Assembly: GCA_025403435.1 (NCBI GenBank)
Contig: CM046345.1
Location: 12,156,235-12,220,234 of the forward strand
DNA from: Artocarpus heterophyllus
Lineage: Eukaryota > Streptophyta > Magnoliopsida > Rosales > Moraceae
Direction: 5' to 3'
DNA: 64,000 nt
Each line of letters opens with the position of its first letter. Positions within the stretch are counted from its first letter, which is position 1. This document shows positions 1 through 11,028 of this stretch, one piece after another. Under the pieces are notes generated by a model, which made no database searches, was not told the DNA's origin, and saw nothing but the letters and a program-made list of their open reading frames with translations. The translations under genes and the position numbers were made by a program.

Positions 1-1492
1 TGTTATTTAATTAATTATTAATTAATTAATTTGTACCGGTTATCGTTCCTTAGATGTTAGAATGTGTATTTAGGTTTTTCATGTAATTTGATGGCAGCCA
101 ATCATCTCCGTCTAGGAATTGTTATTTAATTTTAAATTTGTAAGAATTTTGTAATTAAATAATTATTCAGAGAAGACGGATCTAGAAGGCGGATCTAGAA
201 GATGGATGATGGCGCACCCTGGTATTTCCTGAGTCTCTAATTTTTGTTTTTAAATTATTGAAAAAAAATTGATGAATTGTATTAAAAATTGTATTTTCTA
301 GAATGAGAGATTTTTGCTCAGTCGGCATGCCAAACATCACAGTTCGGAAGGCCGATGGTCACAGATCGGCAGGCTGGACGTGTAGTTTGGTAGGCCATAA
401 GTGGGGCAGAAATCAGGGGGCTTTAGCGGCAGACCAAACTTCTAATTCGGCAAGCCAAACTTTCATGTGTTGGCAGGCCTATCTTCCAGATCAACAGGCC
501 GATGGAGCATGACTAGCAGGCCGATCACCTAGATCAGCCTGTCGACTGAGAGCTGCAAAATTTTCAAAAAAGGTGTAGTTTTTTTAGGTGCAGTTTTAAT
601 TTTATTTTTGGAACAATTCTGAGAGACATTAAATTTGGATATGACCGGAAATATGAAGTATACGATTCATATAGGATTGAAGACTTGAAGATGGGTGTTA
701 CATAAAGAAGGATACAGCTTGAGGATTCAAGGATGAAGAGTCGATTATATGTCTCGATTATTCTCTTGTAATCTTAGTTTTCTATTCTCTAGGGTGGAGC
801 CATAATATTACAGTTATTTATTATTTTGCTTGTAGCTTTGCTTAATTGCTTTGCTTGTCTGCATTATAACATGATTTGCTATGTATATTGATAACATGTA
901 ATATAGAATAGGGAGTGCCGCTCATATTAAAATTGTTCATGCATATTTTTAAAATAAAACCTTGATTTCAAAAGATTGAGTGGGAGAAGGTTTTCGAAGA
1001 GAGAACCTAAGGCCTCCATCGTTGGTCCATAGGTAGAACATGGTGGTCCCGACCCCTAGGAAGGGATTTCTATCATGTACCAGATTGGATCTCTGAGAGG
1101 ATAAGATATTTTAGCATGATTTATGGTTGCACACCCCTAGGTGGTGATTATAAATCATGGATAAAATATTGAAATGATGGTTATACACTCACGTTAATTT
1201 TATTATTAACCTCCTCTAAGAGCTCTGTTAATAGAATTAATGGCCAAAGAAACAATTATTAATATATGCTGGATCATACGGGTCTTGAATGGCATATATT
1301 AATTAGGAGGGGATCCGTATTCCTGATTGAATTTGACATGACTTCCCTAGGAGCTTGTTGAATTCTAAGTTGAGAATTATCGTTGTAAGGTTGTGATATT
1401 TTCAAGGTTTTGACACATAAACACATTTTTTACATGATTATTATGATATGTTTGCTTATGTTTGGTATATGATTCTTTATTATTGATTAAAA
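1..1492 (+). mobile_element. Copia-1 untranslated leader (5' LTR off the window)
   Basis: Non-coding leader between the 5' LTR and gag of a Ty1/copia element. It is recognised because the leader of Copia-2 (34309-35568, opposite strand) matches it along its length: the AT-rich start, the stretch around 90-220, the motif cluster at 322-548, and the stretch around 1000-1160. Position 1 corresponds to about 35355 in Copia-2, so the Copia-1 primer site and 5' LTR should lie roughly 200 bp left of the window edge. There is no coding potential; the short ORF over 303-512 is only the GC-rich motif cluster read in one frame. Confidence 0.75.
322..548 (+). repeat. TCGGCAGGCCGA motif cluster, Copia-1 leader
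   Basis: About nine imperfect copies of the near-palindrome TCGGCAGGCCGA, 15-35 bp apart (for example TTCGGAAGGCCGATGG, TCGGCAGGCTGG, TTCGGCAAGCCAAAC, CAGGCCGATCAC). All are in the GGCAGGCC orientation relative to the element, except possibly the last (GCCTGTCGAC). The spacers are unrelated, so this is a clustered motif rather than a simple tandem repeat. Much more GC-rich than the surrounding leader. Confidence 0.7.
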
Positions 1493-2370
1493 ATGTCTAA
1501 AAATGCTTTATCATCGATACTTGACAAAAACCTATTAACCGGAGAGAACTACAACGATTGGAAACGAAACCTGGATATCGTCCTATCTTTTGAGAAACTG
1601 AAATATGTACTGACAACCCCTTGTCCTCCTAAGCCTACAGGGACTCAACTAATAAGCAATTCCAAGCGTATGATCATTGGAAAGATGCTAATGATTAGGC
1701 CCGCTGCTATGTTATGGCCAGCATGAATAATGTGCTACAGGCTCAACATCAAGATTATGAGACTACAAAGCAGATCTTGGATAATCTTGAGGATATGTTT
1801 GGAGGCCAGGCCATAACAAAGCAGCAAGGGACGCTTCAAAAACTTCTAAACTGTAGACAGAGGCCGGGGACATCTGTAAAGGAGCATATGATGTTAGTCA
1901 TGGGTTACCTCACTGAGGCTCAAACCAATGGAGCCGATATCGATGCTGAAACTCAGATGACTATAGTCTTTGAGACTCTGTCAAAGGAATTTATTCCATT
2001 TAGATCTACATTTAATTTGAGCAATAGACGGGATATGACCTTGACGGAATTGATGAAAAAGTTAAAAGAGTTCGAACTGCTAATCAAGGAGTCTCCTGCG
2101 GGTGGTAAGGCCAACATGGTAGCTACTTCTGGTTTCAATTCTAACTCTAGGAATAGAAAGAAACAACGGGCCAAGAACGAGAAGTCTTCTATTCCTGCTA
2201 GCACCAAGAGCAAGAAAAAGAAAAAGAAGAACCGAAAGAAGCTTAAGTGCTTCTTCTGTGGGAAGGTCGGGCATATCAAGAAGCATTGCAAGGACTTCCT
2301 TTCCAAAGGAGGTATGTGTGATCTTCTATATTTAGAAACTTGTTTGGTTGAGGAATCCAGTGACATTTAG
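1493..2370 (+). pseudogene. Copia-1 gag (frameshifted)
   Basis: Structural gag protein of a Ty1/copia retrotransposon, which packages element RNA into cytoplasmic virus-like particles. The N-terminal part (1493-1726) has the usual copia gag opening, with a TGENYNDWKRNLDIVL stretch. The body (1714-2370) is in a different frame, so a frameshift lies near 1714-1726. Near the C-terminus is a lysine-rich tract followed by a CCHC zinc knuckle of the form CFFCGKVGHIKKHC (about 2248-2289). A TAG at 2368-2370 ends the frame just before the protease. Gag and pol are normally one polyprotein in copia elements, so this copy cannot make it. Confidence 0.85.
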
Positions 2371-2649
2371 GTCATAGATTTCGGTGCAACTAATCATGTT
2401 TGTGTTTCTCTGCAGGGGTTCAAAGAAACGAGAAGTTTGCTACATGAAGACTTCACGCTTCGGATGGATGATGGATCCTTAGTCTCAGCGGAAGCAATGG
2501 GAGACGTTCATCTTTATTTTGATAATTATAGGAATTTATTTTTGCAAGATTGTTTTTATGTTCCTAAATTTAAAAGGAATTTAATTTTTGTATCTTGTTT
2601 ATTTAAAGACTCCTACTTGGTTTCTTTTAATGATAAAGTGGTGATTTGA
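2371..2649 (+). pseudogene. Copia-1 aspartic protease remnant
   Basis: Same frame as the gag body, directly after its TAG. The sequence reads VIDFGATNHVC, where copia proteases normally have D-S-G-A; the serine is replaced by phenylalanine here. The downstream stretch ending CFYVPKFKRNLIFVS is the usual end of the copia protease region. A TGA closes it at 2647-2649. Both the altered active-site triplet and the flanking stops argue that it is inactive. Confidence 0.75.
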
Positions 2650-3647
2650 AAAAACAAATCTTCTATCTATTCTGGATGGAAGCAAAATAATCTATATTTT
2701 ATCAGACCTAAGATGGACTTATTCCTTAATGTTAAGATGAATGATAATAACTCTAAAAGACTTAAAACTTCTCACTCTAATAAGACTTATCTTTGGTATT
2801 TACGCCTTGGTCATATTAACCTGAATAGGATTCAAAGGTTGGTAAGGGATGGACTTATTCAATGATAATACCTCATTGTGAATCTTGTTTGGAGGCTAAA
2901 ATGACCAAAAGACCATTCGGGCCTAAGGGCAATAGGGCCGAAGGGGTTCTAGAACTTATGTATAGTGATGGTTATGGACCGATGAACATCAGTGCGCGAG
3001 GAGGGTATGAGTACTTCATCACTTTTATTGACAATTACTCAAGGTATTGGTATGTGTACCTGATGCACCACAAAAGCGAAACTTTTGACAAGTTCAGGGA
3101 GTTTCGAGCTGAAGTGAAAAAGCAATTGGGTAGACCCATAAAGACACTTCGATCCGATTGAGGTGGAGAATACCTTTTTGATGAGTTCTTGAGACAATTA
3201 TTAGAGAATGAGATTTTATCCTATTTGACTACGCCGTGCACTCTGCAGCAGAATGGCGTAGCGGAGTGAAGAAACAAGACTTTGTTGGACATGGTCAGGT
3301 CCATGATGAGTTATTCATCATTACCTTTATCCTTTTGGGGATATGCACTACAAATTGCATGTTATTTTTTGACCGATGTGCCTTCAAAATCGGTCCCTAA
3401 AACTCCTCACGAGTTGTGGACGAGTAGGAAGACATCCTTAAACCATATTCGCATATGGGGATGTCCGGCTCATGTCCTGTTTAAGGATTCGAATAAGTTG
3501 AAAGCACGTTCGAAAGTTTGCGTGTTTGTAGGATATCCAAAAGGGACTAAAAGGGGTAATTTTTATAACCCAAAGAAAAATAAAGTCGTGGTTTCAACTA
3601 ATGCAACTTTCCTTAAGGAGAGTTACATGGATAACTTTAAACCTTAA
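2650..3647 (+). pseudogene. Copia-1 integrase remnant
   Basis: Integrase of the copia polyprotein, which would insert element cDNA into the genome. A zinc-binding region precedes the core: HINLNRIQRL-like sequence around 2815, then CESCLEAKMTKRPF in another frame. The DDE core is visible as YSDGYGPM (first Asp), LRSD (second Asp, 3147-3158) and GVAE (Glu, about 3264). TGA codons at 3159-3161 and 3267-3269 follow directly after the second Asp and after the Glu. The C-terminal part, with GCPAHV and KSKVCVFVGYPKGTKRG-like sequence, runs to a TAA at 3645-3647. Non-functional. Confidence 0.82.
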
Positions 3648-4606
3648 AGCAAAGTGGTGCTTGAGGAATTTAGGAGTGATCTGATTACTCTAGAGGTTTC
3701 GAATGAAACTATTCCGTTCAGTGTAGAAAAACCAAACAAACCTGAACAACAACCTAAGGGGCTTCGACGTAGTGGGAGGATCAGGCGTCAACCTGAAATG
3801 TATATGTTGAATGGGGAGGTCTTTTTGGCTGAACCAGATGAACATGATAGGGATCCTTATACTTATGCAGAGGCTATGGAGGATATTGATTCAAAACTCT
3901 AGACAGAGGCCATGAACGTTGAGATGAAGTCTATGGAGACTAATCAGGTCTAGGAGCTTATGGATCTTCCCAAAAGGGTAAAACCCATAGGGTGTAAGTG
4001 GATCTACAAGAGAAAAAGAGGAGTGGATGGAAAGGTCGAAACCTTTAAGGCTAGACTAGTAGCTAAGGGTAATACGCAAAAAGAATGAATCGATTATGAG
4101 GAAACCTTTTCGCCTGTAGCCATGCTTAAGTCCATCTGGATTCTCTTGTCCATAGCTGCCGCTCTCGACTATGAGATTTGGCAAATGGATGTCAAGACGG
4201 CTTTTCAGAATGACTATCTTGATGAGTCTATTTATATGGAACAACCAGATGGGTTCAAGGTCACGGGTCAAAAGGGTAAGGTTTGTAGGCTGCTAAAGTC
4301 AATTTATGGACTTAAGCAGGCTTCTCGTTCTTGGAACATAAGATTTGATCAAGTGATCAAGACTTATGGGTTCTCACAAATGTGGATAAACTATGTGTTT
4401 ACAAACACATAAAGGATGGAAAGGTGGTTTTTCTACTGCTCTATGTAAATGACATTCTGCTAATTAACAATGACATTGGGGCATTGTCATCGGTTAAAAT
4501 ATGGTTGACCAAGCAGTTTGACATGAAGGATTTGGGTGAGGCTAATTTTGTTCTCGGTATCCAGATCTTTCGGGATAAGAAGAACAAAATGATAGCTTTG
4601 TCTTAG
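3648..4606 (+). pseudogene. Copia-1 reverse transcriptase remnant
   Basis: Reverse transcriptase domain of Ty1/copia type. Recognisable blocks are KWIYKRKRGVDGKVETFKAR (around 4000-4050), WQMDVKTAFQND (4180-4212), MEQPDGF, CRLLKSIYGLKQASRSW (4285-4335), LLLYVNDILLI (4436-4468) and MKDLGEANFVLGIQI. The catalytic YVDD box reads YVND, so one of the two metal-binding aspartates is lost. In-frame stops occur at about 3900, 3951, 4086 and 4604, and there is a frameshift near 4382-4412. Confidence 0.85.
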
Positions 4607-5431
4607 GCTGGCTACATAGATAAAATCCTCAGGAGATTTGCAATGCAGGATTCCAAGAAAGGTGGGCAACCATCTAGGTCTGGAATTACTCTTTCTAAGA
4701 AAGATTCTCCAAAGTCTTATGAAGAAAGAGAATACATGAAGAAGGTGCCTTATGCTTTGACAGTGGGTAGTCTCATGTATGCCATGCTTTGCACACGACT
4801 GGATATTAGTTATGCTGTTGGGATTATAAGTCGATTTCAGGCGGATCCAGGACCGAACCATTGGGTCGCGGTAAAGCATATTTTCAAGTACCTGAGAAGG
4901 ACTCGAGGGTATATGCTTGTGTATTCGGGTGAGGACTTGACTCCTCTAGGATACACTGACTCGGATTTTCAATCCTGTCTGAATTCTAGGAAATCGACTT
5001 CGGGTTTTGTGTTTACTCTGGACTACGGTGCCATCAGTTAGAGAAGTGCCAAGCAAGATTGCACTTCGGATTCAATGATGGAGGCCAAGTACGTGGCAGC
5101 CAATGATGCTTCGAAAGAAGCAGTGTAGCTCCGCAAGTTCCTTGGGGATCTTAAGGTAGTTCCTGGTATGGATAAAGCGGTAACACTGTACTGTGATAAC
5201 AGTGCAGTGGTAGCTAATGCGAAGGAACCAATATTTCACAAGAAGAGTAAGCATATTGATCGGAAGTATCATGTGATAAAGGACTTCGTTGAGGGCGAGC
5301 ATGTCACGGTTTGCAAGATCGCATCAGAGGACAATTTAGCTGATCCATTTATGAAGACACTTACTGGGAGAGTCTTCGAGAGGCATATGGAAGCTACGGG
5401 GATGCGAGATTTGTCATATTTACTCACTTAG
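4607..5431 (+). pseudogene. Copia-1 RNase H and 3' end of pol
   Basis: C-terminal RNase H region, which would degrade the RNA strand during reverse transcription. It shows the copia block MYAMLCTRLDISYAVGIISRF, then GYTDSDFQSCLNSRKSTSGFVF (4952-5018), MEAKYVAANDASKEAV, LYCDNSAVVANAKEPIFHKKSKHID and the terminal FERHMEATGMRDLSYLLT. TAG codons at 5039-5041 and 5126-5128 interrupt it. The final stop at 5429-5431 lies 15 bp before the 3' LTR, as expected. Copia-2 has a closely similar end at 24288-24641. Confidence 0.87.
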
Positions 5432-5445
5432 TGCAAGTGAAAGAT
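5432..5445 (+). promoter_or_regulatory. Copia-1 polypurine tract
   Basis: Purine-rich GTGCAAGTGAAAGAT-type sequence directly before the TG of the 3' LTR. It is the plus-strand primer site of reverse transcription. The equivalent in Copia-2 is GCGCAAGTGGGAGAT. Confidence 0.65.
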
Positions 5446-6859
5446 TGTTAGACATGTATGCCCTAAGGAGTAAAAATGTAATAAGTTTTTGGAGACATTT
5501 TTATCAATAAAGAATTTATTCATTGTTTATATACCAAATCTTGTCCTCTTTACATTCATATTTGTTGAATGTATATTAAGCAAACAGCAGTCAGAGACTG
5601 TCGGTCTAAACCTTAAGAATTAGGCATATGATGGATGGATTATACGGAAGACACTATTCTCAAGGTGATGGTCTAAATCATACGATCCATAATCGAGGGA
5701 ATAAAGTTGGGTGCTTTATTCATGCCAAGATTGTTATGTTGTTTATATCCTTTTTGGGAGATAGTTTGTCTTGACCATCGGAGGTGAACTCTGTGAATAG
5801 AAACATTGGCATGTTGTCATAGGTGACGATGTGTTGGATCGAGACATAAAGTGAATTGATTTAGATTAATAATTCTGTCTCAACAAATCGACTCACTTTA
5901 GACAATCATTTATGTTGTATCTTAATCTTGAGATGAATAGTGGGCCTGTTATCTTGACTGGTGTCTTTTGATGTACCAAAGGGTGACACCCACATCTTAA
6001 TAGTGGTTTGCATGCCAGTACGTTGGAGGCATGACTCTTGATAGCGTTGACTTATTTTTATAGATATGGAATCCATAGCTCCTCTTCAGGAGTAATGAAA
6101 TCCTCTTATATGCGTTATCATGCAATTTGAAAACTGGAGCGCTTAACTATTTGGATACATAGGCGTAACCGAATGGTATACTGTCTTTGGATAGTAAGTT
6201 TTCTGATGGTGAGATAATGGAACGTAAGATAAAAATAATCGGGAAGGTAAGACAGAACTTGTCCTTAAGCCTATTATGGATTATCATATAGAGATACGAT
6301 ACACTGTGATATGTCATGAAAACTTAGCTATACGTGCTTCGTAATTCTATGAGTTAGAGAGTGCAGCTCCAAGCTTTTAGTGGAGTAGCGTTGGAGTTGA
6401 TAATTATGAAATGTATATCTGGGATATTGGGTTTCATAATTATCAAGAGCTTGAACTATATAGGTCCATTTGGTCCCTTTTGCTAGCTCACAACATCCTA
6501 TAACGACACGGCATGCTTTTTCAATAATTGGTGACTTATGTCGGATTTATCAGATTGGTTGAAATTTGGAAGAATAAAATAATTCATGTCTGTTTATCGG
6601 TTGAATTAATTTTTGATAAAATTAATTTAAGATAAACATGTTGAATTATTGGGATTAGATAATTCATGTCTGTTTATCGGTTGATTTAATTTTGGATAAA
6701 TTAGATTAAGATAAACTTGTAGAATTATTAGAAATTGATTTATTTTTTTAGAGATAATCTAGATAAAGTTGTTTTGATCAGATAAATTCTCTATTGGTTT
6801 ATTTAAATTAAAACTGAGACTTTATAAATAAAAGATTCGTGGAGATTTTTTATCTACAG

Positions 6860-6895
6860 TTTGGCCTGCCGATGGGGACTGTTCGGCCTACTGAT
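6860..6895 (-). repeat. Motif pair in Copia-1 LTR (inverted)
   Basis: Two motif copies, TTGGCCTGCCGATGG and TTCGGCCTACTGATG. They are in the orientation opposite to the cluster in the leader of the same element. Confidence 0.6.
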
Positions 6896-7013
6896 GAGCG
6901 AAGGGTAAGATTATGCATTTTCACTTGGATCTTATCAGATACTGATCCAAACTTGATTTTGTTTCGAGTTTTTGAGACATAATCTGATAAGCACTGACCC
7001 TAGGCCCAACCTC

Positions 7014-7020
7014 TATATAA
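7014..7020 (+). promoter_or_regulatory. LTR TATA box
   Basis: TATATAA followed by AGG within the Copia-1 3' LTR, at the usual position upstream of the R region. Equivalent promoter positions exist in the Copia-2 LTRs. Confidence 0.5.
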
Positions 7021-7414
7021 AGGTAGTAAGTCTTAAGAGTTACTCAGATCAATTAAGAAATTAAGAGTGATACTTTGCTAGTGAGAATCTGAAAACTCCT
7101 TGAGAGCTTTTGTTCACAAATTATGAACACTAGCTTTGGGTTCTCTCGATTGGTTGGAAGGAGAATCACCTGGTGGAAGAGCTGTATGTGTGAGCCCACA
7201 CTCACTACGGTCATGGATAGAGAATAGCAAAAAAGACCAGTTGATTGACGCTCTTCTGGAACATTACTTCTCTTCACGTTTTGCGAGGGTTCTTCGGCAC
7301 ACAAAGGTTAGTAAGATCTGGTTAATTTATACATATAGCTTGTCAAACTTGTGTTTTAAAAAAATACTCTAATGAAAATTTTTAAAATTCTCGTTGTGCA
7401 CTCTTTTTCCAACA

Positions 7415-7686
7415 GATGCCACATACAGAGATCGAGTCATGTAGAGAGTAACCTCGAGGTCAGGTCCCGAAACCCAGCTAGGCCACTACGGTGGTGAACT
7501 AGATGGCTTTACACATGGTAAAATGGTAAGCTTGTTTTGAGGAGATCGTTGGACCAGAATGGTAGGTATTGTCGCTGAGATTTATTTTGGCTGACCAATT
7601 TATATATTTGTTTAATTGTTCAATTAGCTATTTAATTTAATTGATCTTATTTAATTTATTTACGTCACGACCCCCGAGTCATGACA
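7415..7686 (+). mobile_element. 3' end of an older gypsy-type LTR, split by Copia-1
   Basis: This 272-bp piece matches the last part of the complete LTR at 7692-9483 (compare 9206-9483). It holds the conserved module starting GATGCCACATACAGAGATCG and ends GTCATGACA. The rest of this LTR must lie beyond the left edge, so Copia-1 landed inside it. Five bases, AGGAG, separate it from the next LTR. Confidence 0.7.
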
Positions 7687-7868
7687 AGGAGTGTGACGCC
7701 CATGAATTTTAAGTAAAAAATACTTATGTTAAGTTTAATTATTAAGTATGCTAAGTGTGATTTAAATGTTAATTTTAGTTATTAAAATTGTATTGGATAT
7801 TATATTTAAATCTGATATTTTTTTTTTGTTTTTAAATATCAAATGATACTTTTGCACTATACTTTCCC

Positions 7869-7876
7869 TATAAATA
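7869..7876 (+). promoter_or_regulatory. LTR TATA box
   Basis: TATAAATA 177 bp into the 7692-9483 LTR, the likely Pol II core promoter of that retroelement. Confidence 0.5.
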
Positions 7877-8865
7877 CCAAAATGTCATTGCTGTCTTCTC
7901 TTTCATGTATAATGATAGTTGTCTTCGCATGTTAGACAATCACAATGCTTTGGTCCCCACTAAGTCATTTTTCCATTATTTTATTCGAATTCCAGCAAAA
8001 AGACCATCACTTTCATGTCTTCATCAGACAAAGTCCACTCAACAAAAGAATATATGCAGACATGTTCACATGACTTCACTTCCCCTTTTCCCACTCTCCC
8101 ATTCTTTTTCTTTATCTACCCGAGTTTACCAACAACAAAAGACCAAAAAAAATTACACAACTAAAACATTCGCCTCTCTCTCTCTCCTTTCTAAAAAGTC
8201 CCTCTTTCTCTTCCTTTCCTTCCCACTGCCTCTTAAGTCTAAAAGGAAAAAAAAAAAAAAAACCTAGCTCTATGTTGTTCGAAAGTCTCTATAGCCAAAG
8301 TTGAACATGAGCTTAATCCCTTGATTTGAAGACTTAAAGTTTTCAATGATATTTTTAGGTAAGATTTTTTTTTTTTAAGAAAATGAATCTGGTTTCATTT
8401 ACCATTTTGCTCTGAATTTGCTCCTCTAATTTGCTATATTAATCTTGAGTTTTACCTTAATTTTCATGAAATATTAATATGCATGTTGTTTTGGTGTAAA
8501 ATCTGAAATATGTTTAAAAATAGAGAGGGGTTGTTGTTTTAGTTCAATGTCCAAAATTAGAAACATGTTTTCAAAGTTAAATTTTGAATTAAATAAATGC
8601 ATGAAAAAGATTTCTATAGTTTTAAGTGAAAAACTATGATAAAAGTAAGTTTTAGGTTTAGTTTTTACAAGTTTGATCTCTAAAAATTTGTTATGCAATT
8701 GCACATATAAATTGGGTAAAATAGGTTGAACATGTTTTAAAATAATTATCCAATCATTCCTGAGTGGTTTCTGTGATCTATGAAATGATATAGTAGGTTA
8801 AATCGAGCATTTGAGCTCGGGTTTACCGAGGCTCGAAATCTAAAAATTTTCTGGATTTTGACAAG

Positions 8866-8990
8866 TTGGTAGGCCAAACTCATCTTTCGATAGGCCGAAT
8901 TTGAATACTTTAGCAGGTCGGACTCAGAGGGTTGGTAGGCAAACATCAGCAGTTCAGCAGGCAGGACCTAAATGGTTGGCAAGCCGACAG
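8866..8990 (+). repeat. TCGGCAGGCCGA motif cluster, gypsy-type LTR
   Basis: About six degenerate copies (TTGGTAGGCCAAAC, TCGATAGGCCGAA, TTAGCAGGTCGGAC, TTCAGCAGGCAGG, TTGGCAAGCCGAC), all in the GGCAGGCC orientation of this LTR. Confidence 0.6.
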
Positions 8991-9483
8991 TGCTGCATAA
9001 AAATACTAGTTTTGCACTAGTTTCTACGTTTAATGATAAAGAGGATTTTTATATTGTGACATGATTATCTAAACTTAAAAGGTACACTAATAATGAATGT
9101 AAATGAGATAACTTGGTAACATGAGACTCAAGTAATAATATAAGCACCACAATATTCAGTACCGAACTAGTCAAGAACTTCGTTCGGAATGAGATATCAG
9201 TGTATGATGCCACGTACAGAGATCGGATCGTGTAGAGAGCGACCTTGGAAGCAGGTCTCGAAACCCAGTTGGGCCACTGCAGTAGTGAACTAGATGGCTC
9301 TGCACATGTTAAAATGGTAAACTTATTTTGACGAGATTGTTGGACCGGAACAATAGGTATTGCCAATGAGGTTTATTTTGGCTGAGCAATTTATATATTT
9401 ATTTAATTTGTTCAATTAGCTGTTTAATTTAATTGATCTTATTTAATTTAATTTATTTATGTTGCGACCCCTGGGTCGTGACA

Positions 9484-11028
9484 AATTAGTCCTATTTTTT
9501 TTTTAATAAAACCAAACCAAATTACTCATAAATGGTTTAAGTAGTTTGTGCTAAAGATTAAATTTTTTTAATATTTGATTAAAAAAAATTATAAATTGTC
9601 TAAAAGTTTACCCTTCAAAGTTTTAATACGAACTAAAATCCAAACTAAAAATTCACAATAATACAAGTCAAAATTTACTGATAACTAAACTAAAAAGCCA
9701 AAAATATAACTAAATAATATAAGACAACTTAATTAAATTTTAAACTTAAATTAAAACTTTTCACTGGTATTGATAAACCTCTCCTCCTACTAATATCCTT
9801 AATCGACATCGTAGTGAGTTGGGCTAATGGCAGAGAGAGACAACGTGACAGTGACGACATGGTGAGTAGGTAGGCGGCGGTGTAAAGAGAAGACATTGGT
9901 TGCTGGATTTTTTTTTTGGGGGGGGGGGGGGGGGCGCGACGCTAGGGTTCCATTCTATAGTCTTAATTACATATGTTGCTTCTTTAATTTGATTTTGTTT
10001 TTTTGATGCTGACAATGAGTGCTTAGAAGAAGTGTAATTATAGAGTGTGAAAAGGTGCATCTTATATGAGTAGAATTTCTTGTAATGACTCAATTAAAAG
10101 AAAAAATAATAAAAATTCTTATATAAATATATTTTAAAAATAAAAATATATAACATAGCAATTTAGTGGAGTTTTGATGGGCGGTTTGGACGGTTTAGAA
10201 GTTCAAACTACTAACCAAACAACCTAAAATATTTGTATAAAAACCACACAAACCGTTCAAAATTAAAATAAAAACAACCGGTTTAGTTTGGACTAGACAG
10301 TCATTAGTGGATTTTTTGAACATCCCTACTTATAGGTTCAACTTTGAAAGCTGATCAACGTGTTACTATACATATGCATCGGTATATTTATTCAATATAA
10401 CACTGACATTGTAAAAAAGTATCCATATGAATAGCTAAATTTTTTTAGGGTATACCTTTTAAAGGTTAGTGTTACATTAAATAAATAACATGTTACATTT
10501 CTCACTTTTTGAGAAAGTTACGTGTAAGTACAGTTCTCTCCGAACCATGGCAAAAGTGCACATGTATAAAGGGTATCACATGCAAATACGCGACATGTTG
10601 CATCTTAATTGGGTTTGGGTATGTATATTTTAAGGCGCATACACACACACACACAGAGATATAGCTAATAAGCATTTGGCTTGGGATGCAAGTGCAGTGA
10701 AAAATTCACAACACACATAGCAAATACAATAAACCATACTTATAATTGAACTATTTAACCTATTATTCTGAAATGTTTTAAATCTGGTATAGAACGTCAA
10801 GATTCTTACAGAATTATTATGTCAAGACGTCAATGCAAAATTATATGAGAAACTATATAAGACCAAAAGCTATACCCAGGGGGAGAAAAAAAAAGCTATA
10901 GCTCAAAGTGTTGAGGATTTAAACAATCAAGGTACGGACTAATCCTCTGTGACTAGATGGCTATCTCAATCACTACTTCTGGCCATTGGTAAGAATTTGT
11001 AACTTTCGAAAGAGCGTTCAGCATCTAA
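9484..11028. other. Intergenic DNA 3' of the host gene
   Basis: AT-rich with no gene seen. It contains a run of 10 T followed by 17 G (9908-9934), a GGTTTGGACGGTTTAG-rich stretch at about 10180-10330 of a kind common in plant intergenic repeats, and a short CA microsatellite at about 10639-10654. The 3' UTR of the host gene should lie just below 11029, but I could not fix its poly(A) site. Confidence 0.5.
9908..9934 (+). repeat. T10-G17 homopolymer block
   Basis: Ten T followed directly by seventeen G. This is the longest G run in the window and is prone to sequencing error and polymerase slippage. Confidence 0.9.

Larger units (their letters stand above)
5446..7414 (+). mobile_element. Copia-1 3' LTR
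   Basis: 1,969-bp LTR beginning TGTTAGACATG and ending TTCCAACA. It follows pol and the polypurine tract. It aligns with the Copia-2 LTRs (22331-24273 and 35569-37273) at both ends and in the middle. A TATATAA box sits at 7014-7020, about two thirds of the way in, which would place the RNA start near 7045. An internal tandem duplication of period 80 bp is at 6581-6740, with the shared word AATTCATGTCTGTTTATCGG. The expected target duplication is GATGC (7415-7419), but the left copy is outside the window. Confidence 0.85.
7692..9483 (+). mobile_element. Complete gypsy-type LTR (solo, or 3' LTR of an emptied element)
   Basis: 1,792-bp sequence beginning TGTGACGCCC and ending GGGTCGTGACA, the end type used by the gypsy LTRs at 50090 and 25903. 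It has a TATAAATA box at 7869-7876, a C/T-rich then A-rich stretch (8080-8265), a motif cluster (8866-8990) and the conserved 85-bp module (9206-9292). The flanks AGGAG and AATTA do not match. A simple solo LTR is therefore not proven; the AGGAG before it could be the last bases of a polypurine tract. The C/T-rich ORF over 7905-8267 is not a gene. Confidence 0.72.

Noticed and set aside
303..512. 69-codon open frame with Cys/Trp-rich translation
   Set aside because: It is the TCGGCAGGCCGA motif cluster in a retroelement leader; the homologous leader at 34309-35568 does not keep the frame.
322..548. Regularly spaced short motif considered as a CRISPR array
   Set aside because: Spacing is irregular, repeats are only about 12 bp and degenerate, and the DNA is clearly plant nuclear with retroelements.
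7905..8267. 120-codon open frame
   Set aside because: It lies wholly within the 7692-9483 LTR and reflects its C/T- and A-rich tract; there is no recognisable protein.
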